Source of the DNA: Paramesorhizobium endophyticum | GTDB lineage: Bacteria; Pseudomonadota; Alphaproteobacteria; Rhizobiales; Rhizobiaceae | Reading direction: 5' to 3' | Length of the DNA: 64,000 bases | Assembly (NCBI RefSeq): GCF_014640615.1 | Contig: NZ_BMHH01000007.1 | Coordinates: forward strand, 62,001-126,000 | Part shown: one piece after another, positions 16,949-25,442 of the stretch | Layout: the number at the start of each line of letters is the position of its first letter | Numbering within the stretch: position 1 is the stretch's first letter | Program-made: the position numbers and the translations under genes | Notes under the pieces: generated by a model | The model's database searches: none | The model's input: only the letters and a program-made list of their open reading frames with translations | Told to the model about the DNA's origin: nothing

Positions 16949-17371
16949 TTATCCGACGATTTCCGTGCCGGAGAACCAGTAGGCGATTTCCTGGGCGGCG
17001 GTTTCGGGGGCGTCCGAGCCATGGACCGAGTTTTCGCCGATCGAGAGGGCGAAGGTCTTGCGGATCGTGCCTTCGTCGGCATTGGCCGGGTTGGTCGCGC
17101 CCATGATTTCGCGGTTCTTCAGGATGGCGTTCTCGCCTTCGAGGACCTGCACGACCGTCGGGCCGGACGTCATGGATTCAACCAGCTCGCCGAAGAACGG
17201 GCGATCCTTGTGGACGGCGTAGAAGCCCTCGGCCTCGCGGCGGCTCATCCAGACGCGCTTGGAAGCGACGACGCGCAGGCCGGCGTCCTCGAGCATCTTG
17301 GTAATCGCGCCCGTCAGGTTGCGCTTGGTCGCGTCGGGCTTGATCATCGAAAAAGTGCGTTCAATCGCCAT
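16949..17371 (-). CDS. ndk: Nucleoside diphosphate kinase
   Basis: A 140-residue NDK, the normal length. [14 protein letters not shown] is the canonical start, so ATG 17371 is used. The active-site His lies in [10 protein letters not shown], within the signature seen near residue 117. The enzyme exchanges the gamma phosphate between NTPs and NDPs. It is transcribed alone and followed by a clear terminator. Confidence 0.96.
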   Translation of the reverse strand: MAIERTFSMIKPDATKRNLTGAITKMLEDAGLRVVASKRVWMSRREAEGFYAVHKDRPFFGELVESMTSGPTVVQVLEGENAILKNREIMGATNPANADEGTIRKTFALSIGENSVHGSDAPETAAQEIAYWFSGTEIVG

Positions 17372-17676
17372 GGGAAAAAACCTTTGTACTGCCAGTTGAA
17401 GGAAGGTGCGGCTCCTATAGCGGCGCATTGCGGCCTTGCCAAGGGGCGGAAAGGCGCGACGGGCCATTGACTCGCCAGGACAACGTCGGGGCGCGTGCAT
17501 TCTGAACCTCCTGCACCTGGCAATAGGAAAAGCGAAAACATCTTTTCCCCCTCTCCCCGTAATTCACGGAGAGGGTAAGGGAGGGGCACTGTGCTGCGTT
17601 TCCATGTGAAATGCCCGAACCCAAGCTGTCTCTTAGTCTCTTGCGAAACGGCGCTTGCCGTGCAAAAGCCCTTGTC
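17372..17676. other. Divergent intergenic region ndk / ABC-F gene
   Basis: About 305 bases. It should contain promoters for ndk (minus) and the ABC-F gene (plus). A short inverted pair, CTCTCC..CGT and ACG..GAGAG, is at roughly 17550-17573. I see no gene or family repeat here. Confidence 0.4.
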
Positions 17677-19566
17677 ATGCTTATTCTGAACGACATTTCC
17701 GTACGTATCGCCGGGCGCCTGCTTATCGACCACGCCAGCGTGACGCTGCCGGCGGGGTCCAAGACCGGCTTTGTCGGGCGCAACGGCACCGGCAAATCCA
17801 CCCTCTTCCGCGTCATCACCGGCGAGCTTGCGCCGGAAACCGGCGATTTCTCGATGCCGAAGAACACGCGCATCGGCCAGGTCGCGCAGGAGGCGCCGGG
17901 AACGGAAGAACCGCTGATCGAGATCGTGCTCAAGGCCGACAAGGAGCGGCTGGCACTGCTCGAAGAAGCCGAAACCGCCACCGACCCGAACCGCATCGGC
18001 GAAATCCATACCCGGCTTGCCGATATCGGCGCGCATTCGGCGGAGGCGCGGGCGGGCGCGATCCTCTCCGGCCTCGGCTTCGATGCAGAGGCGCAGCGCC
18101 GTCCGGCTTCGTCCTTCTCCGGCGGCTGGCGGATGCGCGTGGCGCTTGCCGCGGTGCTCTTCTCCGAGCCGGATTTGCTGCTTCTCGACGAGCCGACCAA
18201 TTATCTCGATCTCGAAGGCACGCTGTGGCTGGAGGATTATGTGCGGCGCTATCCGCATACCGTCATCCTCATCAGCCACGACCGCGATTTGCTCAACTCC
18301 GCCGTCAATTCGATCATGCATCTCGACCAGAAGAAATTGACCTTCTGGCGTGGCGGCTACGATCAGTTTGAGCGCCAGCGCGCCGAGAAGATCGAATTGC
18401 AGCAGAAGCAGCGCGTGAAGCAGGAAGCGCAGCGCAAGCATATGGAGGCCTTTGTCGAGCGCTTCCGCGCCAAGGCGTCCAAGGCCAGACAGGCGCAGTC
18501 GCGGCTGAAGGCCCTGCAGAAGCTGAAGCCCATCGCCGCCCATATCGATGAGCATGTGCAGCCCTTCACCTTCCCCGACGCGGAGAAGAAGGCCGCCTCG
18601 CCCATCATCGCGCTCGAAAACGCCGATGTCGGCTATGCCCCCGGCAAGCCGGTGCTGCGCGGGCTGAACCTGCGCATCGACAATGACGACCGCATCGCGC
18701 TGCTCGGATCCAACGGCAACGGCAAGTCAACCCTCGCCAAGCTGCTGGGCGGCAGGCTTGCGCCGGAAACCGGGACGCTGACGGTTTCCCCCAATCTGAA
18801 AGTCGCGTTCTTCGCGCAGCATCAACTCGACGATCTGGTGCCCGACGACAACGCCATCGAGCATGTGCGCAAGCTGATGCCGGGCGAGCCGGAGGCGAAG
18901 GTCCGTTCGCGCGTGGCGCGAATGGGGCTTTCGACCGAGAAGATGATGACGCCCGCGCGGGACCTCTCGGGTGGTGAAAAAGCGCGGCTCCTGATGGGCC
19001 TTGCCACCTTCCACGGGCCGAACCTGCTGATCCTCGACGAGCCGACCAACCACCTCGACATCGACAGCCGCGAGGAGCTTGTCCACGCGCTCAACGGGTT
19101 CAACGGCGCGGTCATCCTCATCGCCCACGACCGGCACCTGATCGAGGCGACGATGGACCGGCTGTGGCTGGTGCGGGGTGGCGAGGTGAAGCCTTTTGAC
19201 GGCGATCTGGAGGAATACCGTTCGCTGGTGCTCTCCGACAGCCGTTCCGGCGGCGGTGAAAAGCCCTCCGACCAGGGGCCGAAAATCTCCAAGGCCGACC
19301 AGCGCCGCCTCAACGCCCAGAAGCGGGAGGCGCTGAAGCCCCTGCAGAAGAAGATCAAGGATGCCGAAGCATTCGTGCAGAAGCTGACGAAGAAGGTGGA
19401 AGATCTGCAGGCGCAACTCGACGATCCCGCGCTCTATGCAGAAGAGGATGCCTCGAAGGTCACCGCCGTCACGCGCGACCTCGCCAAAGCTAAGGCCGAA
19501 CTGGCGAATGCGGAAGAGAAATGGCTGATGCTCTCGACGGAGTATGAGGACGCGATGGCGGAGTAA
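17677..19566 (+). CDS. ABC-F family ATPase (translation factor type)
   Basis: A 629-residue protein with two ABC ATPase domains and no membrane segment. Domain 1: Walker A GRNGTGKST, signature SFSGGWRMR, Walker B LLLLDEPTNYLD. A charged helical linker follows (about residues 230-285). Domain 2: GSNGNGKST, LSGGEKARL, LLILDEPTNHLD. The C-terminal 90 residues are a predicted coiled coil (Lys/Glu-rich), as in Uup/YheS-type proteins. ABC-F proteins act on the ribosome. ATG 17677 (MLILNDISVR) is preferred over 17611. Confidence 0.92.
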   Translation: MLILNDISVRIAGRLLIDHASVTLPAGSKTGFVGRNGTGKSTLFRVITGELAPETGDFSMPKNTRIGQVAQEAPGTEEPLIEIVLKADKERLALLEEAETATDPNRIGEIHTRLADIGAHSAEARAGAILSGLGFDAEAQRRPASSFSGGWRMRVALAAVLFSEPDLLLLDEPTNYLDLEGTLWLEDYVRRYPHTVILISHDRDLLNSAVNSIMHLDQKKLTFWRGGYDQFERQRAEKIELQQKQRVKQEAQRKHMEAFVERFRAKASKARQAQSRLKALQKLKPIAAHIDEHVQPFTFPDAEKKAASPIIALENADVGYAPGKPVLRGLNLRIDNDDRIALLGSNGNGKSTLAKLLGGRLAPETGTLTVSPNLKVAFFAQHQLDDLVPDDNAIEHVRKLMPGEPEAKVRSRVARMGLSTEKMMTPARDLSGGEKARLLMGLATFHGPNLLILDEPTNHLDIDSREELVHALNGFNGAVILIAHDRHLIEATMDRLWLVRGGEVKPFDGDLEEYRSLVLSDSRSGGGEKPSDQGPKISKADQRRLNAQKREALKPLQKKIKDAEAFVQKLTKKVEDLQAQLDDPALYAEEDASKVTAVTRDLAKAKAELANAEEKWLMLSTEYEDAMAE

Positions 19567-19614
19567 GCGGAATACTATCTCACCCCTCCGTTGAAGCGCC
19601 GCCCCTCTCGCTCG

Positions 19615-19725
19615 CCGTCATTCTCGGGCTTGTCCCGAGAATCTGCCGAGGCCCAATCTGTCAGGACGGTAATCGCTTATCTGTTTCCTTATGGCAGATT
19701 CTCGGGACAAGCCCGAGAATGACGG
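19615..19725. repeat. Inverted repeat, family A (33-base arms)
   Basis: The left arm 19615-19647 and right arm 19693-19725 are exact reverse complements (core CTCGGGCTTGTCCCGAGAAT), with a 45-base loop. Each arm is itself partly palindromic. It lies in the gap between the ABC-F and CPBP genes. Repeats of this type are common in Rhizobiales intergenic DNA. Confidence 0.9.
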
Positions 19726-19886
19726 CGGTATCTACTTGCCCGTCGCGGCGCGTACCGAACCCTGATGTTTGCGCACCTGTTTCAAATTTCCTTTAAAATA
19801 CATCTATTTAAAACGTTGATTTCCGAGCGAAGCGGTGATTAAGTCGCCGGATCGAGGGGAATGACAATCATTCGCAAGAGGTTTTG

Positions 19887-20813
19887 ATGTCATATCTTCT
19901 GGATCATCCCCTCGCGGGTCTCGCTTATCTTCTGCTCGCGCTTTGCGTCGTTACACTTGTCGTCCGAAAGCAGAACATCTCGATCGGGTTTGCTTGCCTT
20001 TCCCTGGTAGCCGCCTTTTTCAGTGGGATTGTTGGCGTCGAGGCCGTGCTCGCCCTGGTGGTGTTTCTCTTTCTGTGTCTTTGGCACTTCAGCCTGCGCC
20101 GGGGCGGCACAACCCTCGCTTTTCCCGGCGCGACCGTATTATCCGGCCTTCTGGTCGTGGCTGCGGCCGTCGCCTTCGCCGCGCACACCATCATTCCCGG
20201 CTTTCACAATGTGAAAATCATCGACAAGATGGTGATGTCGGAGGGCGGCATACCGTTCTCGATGTATTTCAACTTCGACAAGGTGGCTTCGGCCTGGATA
20301 TTGGCGGTATGCGGCGGCTTTTTCCCGGCGGCTGCAAGCGTGCGAGGAACGCCGAACGAGCAGGCCGGCGCGGGGCGTACCCTCGCCATCGGCGCCGCGT
20401 GCCTTGCCGGCTGCATTATCGTGATGATTCCGGTTTCGGTGGCGCTGGGCTATATCGCGTTCGATCCGAAGCTCATGCCTTTTCTCTGGATCTGGGCGCT
20501 GAACAACCTCGTCTTCGTCGCGTTTTCGGAGGAAATTCTGTTCCGCGGGATGATACAGGGCAGCCTCACCGCCGGGTTCACCCGCCTTGGCTGGCCTCGG
20601 GCCGCCTATGCCGCATTGGTAATAAGCGCCTTTTTGTTCGGGCTGCCGCATGTCTATGGCGGCTGGACCTATGTGTGGCTCGCCACTCTGGCAGGCTTGT
20701 TCTACGGCACGGCCTTTATGAAAACGCGGCGGGTGGAAGCGTCCATTGCGGTGCATTTCCTGCTGAACTTCGTTCACGCGCTTCTTTTCACCTACCCCGC
20801 CCTTTTCAAATAG
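19887..20813 (+). CDS. CPBP-family intramembrane metalloprotease
   Basis: A 308-residue membrane protein with about eight hydrophobic segments. The CPBP/CAAX protease motifs are present in order: EEILFRG (motif 1, Glu-Glu and Arg), FGLPHVYGG (motif 2, His) and AVHFLLNF (motif 3, His and Asn). These residues form the metal-dependent active site within the membrane. The natural substrate is unknown. ATG 19887 follows AAGAGG; a TTG sits directly before it. It converges with holC. Confidence 0.85.
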   Translation: MSYLLDHPLAGLAYLLLALCVVTLVVRKQNISIGFACLSLVAAFFSGIVGVEAVLALVVFLFLCLWHFSLRRGGTTLAFPGATVLSGLLVVAAAVAFAAHTIIPGFHNVKIIDKMVMSEGGIPFSMYFNFDKVASAWILAVCGGFFPAAASVRGTPNEQAGAGRTLAIGAACLAGCIIVMIPVSVALGYIAFDPKLMPFLWIWALNNLVFVAFSEEILFRGMIQGSLTAGFTRLGWPRAAYAALVISAFLFGLPHVYGGWTYVWLATLAGLFYGTAFMKTRRVEASIAVHFLLNFVHALLFTYPALFK

Positions 20814-20819
20814 GCGGGG
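20795..20819. terminator. Possible hairpin between convergent CPBP and holC genes
   Basis: CCCCGCC (20795-20801) can pair with GGCGGGG (20813-20819), loop 11 bases. It overlaps the CPBP stop codon and directly abuts the holC stop. There is no clear T run, so a terminator role is only possible. Confidence 0.35.
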
Positions 20820-21269
20820 TCAGGCCTTGCGCTCCCAGCGGCGGTCGGGCGTCTGCTGCCAATAGGTCAGCTGATGCCCCTCTTCCTTCAGAGTTTTCCA
20901 CTGCGCACGCGCCTTCTCGAGTTGGTCCTGGTCGTGGCCGTCGAACATGACGACGAGGCGTTCATAATCGCCCGCGCCGTAGATTTCCGCCCCTTCGACG
21001 ATGAAGCGCACCGTTGCGCTGTTGGGATTGGCGTCCGTTATGGTCAGGATGATCGGCTGTTCCGCCGGATGCGGTTCCCGGTCGGTTCCATGGGCCAGGA
21101 AGGATTCCTCCGACCATGTCCATAGATGATTATCGAGGGCGTCGCGGCGCTCCTCCGTGGCGGCCTGGATCACCACCCGCCACCCGCGCGAAAGCGAACG
21201 CTCCACAAGGCCGGGGAGTGCTTCCTCGAGCGTCGATTCGGTCAGGTGGTAGAAGAGGATTTCAGCCAT
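20820..21269 (-). CDS. holC: DNA polymerase III subunit chi
   Basis: A 149-residue HolC: AEILFYHLTESTLEEALPGL at the start, LDNHLWTWSEESFLAHGT and the LVVMFDG segment are family landmarks. Chi links the clamp loader to single-strand binding protein. It lies downstream of pepA on the same strand, an arrangement common in alphaproteobacteria, separated by a 150-base gap that contains a degenerate repeat. Confidence 0.93.
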   Translation of the reverse strand: MAEILFYHLTESTLEEALPGLVERSLSRGWRVVIQAATEERRDALDNHLWTWSEESFLAHGTDREPHPAEQPIILTITDANPNSATVRFIVEGAEIYGAGDYERLVVMFDGHDQDQLEKARAQWKTLKEEGHQLTYWQQTPDRRWERKA

Positions 21270-21309
21270 GGAATCCGGTTAGAACCTTTTCGTTGGAGAT
21301 CACGGCGGA

Positions 21310-21403
21310 ACAGCGCCCCCCTCTGCCCTGCCGGACGGGCTCGCGCCCTCCTTCCCCCTTGCGGGGAGGGAAGGCGCCAACCCGTCCGGCAGCCCACAGA
21401 GGT
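21310..21403. repeat. Degenerate Bru-RS-like palindromic repeat between pepA and holC
   Basis: The left end AGCGCCCCCCTCTGCCCTG matches the family at 28905 and other copies, but the inner part differs: CTGCCGGACGGG pairs with CCCGTCCGGCAG, and GCGCCCTCCTTCCCC pairs with GGGGAGGGAAGGCGC around a CTTGC turn. The element lies in the pepA-holC intergenic space. Confidence 0.7.
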
Positions 21404-21422
21404 GGATGTCAGATGAAATCAT

Positions 21423-22916
21423 TCATCCCTCAAAATTATCCCGTACCAGCCGATCCAGCAGTCTCACCCCGAATCCGGAGGCCCAGGACTGGCTGTATTC
21501 GTTGGTCGGCGCGCCGATGGCCGTGCCTGCCACGTCGAGATGAGCCCAGGGCGTATCGCCGACGAAGCGCTTCAGGAATTGCGCGGCGGTGATCGCGCCG
21601 CCATTGCGGCCGCCGATGTTCTTCATGTCGGCGACCTTGGAATCGATCAGCTTGTCATATTCACTACCGAGCGGCATCCGCCAGACTTTCTCGCCCGTCG
21701 CCTGGCCTGCTTCATAGAGCTGGCCGGCAAGCGTGTCGTCATTGGAGAAGAGGCCGGCGTGATGCAGGCCGAGCGCCACCATGATCGCGCCGGTGAGGGT
21801 AGCCAGGTCGATCATGAGGCGCGGCTTGAAGCGCTCATTGGCGTACCAGAGCGCATCGGCGAGGACCAGCCGCCCCTCCGCATCCGTGTTGAGCACCTCG
21901 ATGGTCTGGCCCGACATGGAGGTGACGATATCGCCCGGGCGCTGGGCATTGCCGTCAGGCATGTTCTCCACGAGGCCAATGATGCCGACGACGTTCACCT
22001 TCGCCTTGCGGACGGCGAGCGCGTGAAGGAGGCCGGTGACGGCTGCGGCGCCACCCATGTCGCCCTTCATCTCCTCCATGCCCGAGGCCTGCTTGATCGA
22101 AATGCCGCCGGTATCGAAGACGACGCCCTTGCCGATGAAGGCGACGGGGGCCTCGCCCTTCTTGCCGCCGTTCCACTCCATGATGGCGATGCGGGGTGGG
22201 CGAACGGAGCCCTGCGCGACGCCGAGCAGCGCACCCATCCCGAGCTTCTTCAGTTCCTTTTCGGTGAGAATCTCGACCTTCACGCCAAGCTTCGTCAGCT
22301 TCTGCGCCTCTTCGGCGAATTCCACCGGGCCCAGCACATTGGCAGGCTCGTTGACGAGGTCGCGGGCGAGCCGGACGCCTTCGGCCACTGCCTGCGCATC
22401 GGCAAAGACTTTGCGCGCACTCGCGGGATCAGCGGTTTGCAGGGTGACGTTCACGCTGTGCCTGGGCTCGTCACTGAAGTCGTCGTTCTTTTTCGTCTTG
22501 TATTTGTCGAAGCGGTAGGCGCGCAGCAGCATGCCGAGCGCGAAATCGGCGGCGTTCTGCGGCGAAACGGCGGAATCGGGCAGCGCAAGCACGGCGGACG
22601 CCGCCTTCGCCTTGCCTATCTTGGAAAATGCCGCACCACCGATCCTGATCCAGTCATCAGCCTTCAGCTTCGCGGGGTCGCCCGCGCCGACCAGCACCAG
22701 CCGGTCCGCGCCCTTTTCTCCCGGCAACAACGTTTCGACGGTAGCGCCGAGCTTGCCCTTGAAGCCGGTTATCTCTACGAGCCGCGAAATGAGCTCACCG
22801 CCTCCGATAGCTTCGGCCTCCGGCGCAAATTTGCCATCCTGCGTGACGAGGAGGATAACGGCATCTTTTTCGGGCGTGGAGAAGCTGGAAAAGCCGATTT
22901 CGGGGTATTTGGACAT
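21423..22916 (-). CDS. pepA: Leucyl aminopeptidase (M17)
   Basis: A 497-residue cytosol aminopeptidase. The metal-binding and catalytic signature [14 protein letters not shown] is complete, and [16 protein letters not shown] contains the conserved Lys and Asp. The N-terminal macro-like domain precedes it. The enzyme releases N-terminal residues from peptides with two metal ions. ATG 22916 (MSKYPEIGF) has GGAG seven bases upstream and is preferred to 22946. holC lies downstream. Confidence 0.96.
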   Translation of the reverse strand: MSKYPEIGFSSFSTPEKDAVILLVTQDGKFAPEAEAIGGGELISRLVEITGFKGKLGATVETLLPGEKGADRLVLVGAGDPAKLKADDWIRIGGAAFSKIGKAKAASAVLALPDSAVSPQNAADFALGMLLRAYRFDKYKTKKNDDFSDEPRHSVNVTLQTADPASARKVFADAQAVAEGVRLARDLVNEPANVLGPVEFAEEAQKLTKLGVKVEILTEKELKKLGMGALLGVAQGSVRPPRIAIMEWNGGKKGEAPVAFIGKGVVFDTGGISIKQASGMEEMKGDMGGAAAVTGLLHALAVRKAKVNVVGIIGLVENMPDGNAQRPGDIVTSMSGQTIEVLNTDAEGRLVLADALWYANERFKPRLMIDLATLTGAIMVALGLHHAGLFSNDDTLAGQLYEAGQATGEKVWRMPLGSEYDKLIDSKVADMKNIGGRNGGAITAAQFLKRFVGDTPWAHLDVAGTAIGAPTNEYSQSWASGFGVRLLDRLVRDNFEG

Positions 22917-23163
22917 GTTGGCTCCGGAATTTGGCATGGATGGCATGGAATAAAGAGTCGCAAGTGTTTACTTCATGTGAAAGAAGCTAGGCAAAACGGC
23001 AAGGGCTATGGTGAGTGCGATCACGCTTTAGTAATCTGTTTACTGCGTTTCTTCGTCCATTTTTAGCCAAAGGCCGGGTAGGTATGATAACGAGCACGGG
23101 ACAATATCCGCCTGGAAACCGGGCGAATATGCTAACAGGGACAGGATGTAACTCTTAAACCAC

Positions 23164-24357
23164 ATGCGATTGATCGAGTTATACATCCTGCGCCGCGTCG
23201 CGCTTATGTTTTTTGCCGTTCTCGGGGCGGCCGTGGGCATCACCTGGACGGTTCAGGTGCTGCAACGCATCAACTTTCTCACGACCAGCGGCCAGACCCT
23301 CAATACGATCCTGCAGTTCAGCTCGCTGCTGCTGCCCTCGGCCATCCCGCTGGTGATGCCGTTCGCGCTGGTCATCGCCATCGCGCAGACGCTTTCGACC
23401 ATGAACCAGGATTCGGAGCTGGTGGTGATCAACGCCGCCGGCAGCCCGCGCTCGGCGGTGATGCGGCCGATCCTGCTCTTCGCTGTTCTTATATCCATCG
23501 CCTCTTTCCTGATCGCCAATTTCGTCGATCCCTATGCGCGCATGAACATGCGCGAGATGATCGCCGATGCGGGGGCTGACCTCATCAATGTTGTGCTTCA
23601 GGACGGCACGTTCCGGCAGATCGGCGACAATCTTTATGTCCAGATCGCCGAACGCAAGGAAAACGGCGATATTGGCGGCCTGTTCATCGCCGATTCGCGC
23701 GAGCCCACGGTCGACCTCATCTATTATGCGGCGGACGGTCGCGTGGCCCAGACCAAGAGCGGCGAGGTGCTGCTGATGGAAAATGGCGAAGTGCAGCGGC
23801 GTGACGTGAAGACCGGAAACGTCTCAATCATCAAGTTCAACACCTATGCGTTCGACCTGAGCCAGTTCGCCTCGGCGGCGGATGAGAAGACCATCTATGC
23901 CAAGGACCGCCCGCTTGATTATCTGCTTCATCCCGACCCGAACGATCCGCAATTCCAGCAGAAGCCGCTGCGTTTCACCGCGGAACTGCACCGCCGGCTG
24001 ACGGAATGGCTCTATCCAATGGTATTTGCGCTCATCGCGCTGGCGGTGGCTGGTGACTCGCGCTCGCATCGCGAGGCGCGGGTGTCGGCATCCTTCACCG
24101 CAATCACCACGTCGCTCCTGGTCTATTGGGCGGGATATTTCGCCTCCGAGCGTGCGGACAAGAGCTTCGACTATGTGTATCTCATGTATGCGATGCCGTT
24201 CGGGGTCAGCGCGGTCGCCATTTATATGCTGGCGACGGGGCGGCGCCTCGGGCTTCCGACACGATGGTCGGACCGGCTCCAGGACCGATTCGATGCCTGG
24301 GGTGCTGCCGTGACGGGCCTGTTCGGGCCGCGCAAGCGGGCAGGAGGCGGCCAATGA
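23164..24357 (+). CDS. lptF: LPS export permease LptF
   Basis: A 397-residue inner-membrane protein of the YjgP/YjgQ family: membrane segments near residues 10-35, 55-85 and 95-120, a periplasmic beta-jellyroll region, then three membrane segments at the C-terminus. MRLIELYILRRVALMF is the typical start. With LptG and LptB it extracts LPS from the inner membrane. It overlaps lptG by four bases and opens the lpt-surA-pdxA-rsmA block. Confidence 0.94.
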   Translation: MRLIELYILRRVALMFFAVLGAAVGITWTVQVLQRINFLTTSGQTLNTILQFSSLLLPSAIPLVMPFALVIAIAQTLSTMNQDSELVVINAAGSPRSAVMRPILLFAVLISIASFLIANFVDPYARMNMREMIADAGADLINVVLQDGTFRQIGDNLYVQIAERKENGDIGGLFIADSREPTVDLIYYAADGRVAQTKSGEVLLMENGEVQRRDVKTGNVSIIKFNTYAFDLSQFASAADEKTIYAKDRPLDYLLHPDPNDPQFQQKPLRFTAELHRRLTEWLYPMVFALIALAVAGDSRSHREARVSASFTAITTSLLVYWAGYFASERADKSFDYVYLMYAMPFGVSAVAIYMLATGRRLGLPTRWSDRLQDRFDAWGAAVTGLFGPRKRAGGGQ

Positions 24358-25442
24358 TCGGCTGGACGCTGGGACGCTATTTCTTCACGCGCTATGTGAA
24401 GATGACGCTCTATTTCCTGCTGGGCATCTTCGCCCTGTCTCTGCTGCTCGATTTCACCGAGAATGCGGGCAAGCTTTCAGCGCTGCCCAACTATTCGGCA
24501 TTGGGCGCGCTTGCCATTTCGGCCATGCGCATTCCCTTCATCATGCAGCAGATGATTCCCTTCGTCGCGCTGTTCTCGGCGATGGCGACGCTGATTTCGC
24601 TCAATCGCAAATATGAGCTGGTGGTGGCGCGCTCGGTCGGCGTGTCGGCATGGCAATTCCTGCTGCCCGCCTGCCTCGGCGCCTTCCTCTTCGGGCTGGC
24701 GTCGATCTTCATCCTCAATCCGCTTGCGGCCTACGGTTTCTCCAAAGCGGAGGAAATCCAGGCCTCGTGGACGGGAGCCCGGTCGACCGATTCCTCCGAA
24801 TCGCGCGTTCCCTGGCTCCGGCAGAAGACCGACGAAGGCGAGACGATCATCGGCGCCAAGCACATCCTCAATCGCGGCGCGACGCTGGGTGATGCGACCT
24901 TCATCGAGCTCAACAAGGACGAGACGATCAGGGAGCGCTTCGACGCCAAAACCGCGCAGCTGGAGAATGGGTACTGGCAGCTCAGCGACGTCACACGATT
25001 CGCCGTGGCGCAGGAGCCGCAGAAGATCGCGCAGATGCGCATCCCTACCGAACTGCGCCCCGAATTCGTGGAGGAGCGGCTCGCCGCGCCGGAAGCGATT
25101 CCCTTTTTCGAACTGCCCGGAAAGATCAGAGCCGCCCGTTCGTTCGGCTATTCCGCCAACGCGTTTGACATGCAATTTCAATCGCTTCTGGCGTTACCCG
25201 CACTTCTTATGGCGATGACGCTGATTGCCGCTACCGTGTCGTTGAAATTTGTGCGATTTGGGCAATCTGGAACAATGATTCTGGGTGGCGTGATTGCCGG
25301 CTTCGTGCTTTATGTTGTGACTGTTCTGGTCAAAGCATTCGGGACCGCTGGCTTCGTTCCACCTTTCGTGGCAGCTTGGGTCCCTGTTGTAATCGCAATG
25401 TTCTTCGGGGTCTCCTTTTTACTGCACAAGGAGGATGGTTAG
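24354..25442 (+). CDS. lptG: LPS export permease LptG
   Basis: A 362-residue partner of LptF, starting MIGWTLGRYFFTRYVK, with the same six-segment layout and large periplasmic domain. ATG 24354 overlaps the lptF stop. The 3' end carries AAGGAGG, which serves the lptD start, and the lptG stop TAG shares a base with the lptD GTG. This arrangement couples inner-membrane extraction and outer-membrane insertion components. Confidence 0.94.
   Translation: MIGWTLGRYFFTRYVKMTLYFLLGIFALSLLLDFTENAGKLSALPNYSALGALAISAMRIPFIMQQMIPFVALFSAMATLISLNRKYELVVARSVGVSAWQFLLPACLGAFLFGLASIFILNPLAAYGFSKAEEIQASWTGARSTDSSESRVPWLRQKTDEGETIIGAKHILNRGATLGDATFIELNKDETIRERFDAKTAQLENGYWQLSDVTRFAVAQEPQKIAQMRIPTELRPEFVEERLAAPEAIPFFELPGKIRAARSFGYSANAFDMQFQSLLALPALLMAMTLIAATVSLKFVRFGQSGTMILGGVIAGFVLYVVTVLVKAFGTAGFVPPFVAAWVPVVIAMFFGVSFLLHKEDG

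Noticed and set aside
21540-23066. Plus-strand frame of 508 codons opposite pepA
   Set aside because: Mirror of the pepA coding frame, without any recognisable motif; pepA signature NTDAEGRL is on the minus strand.
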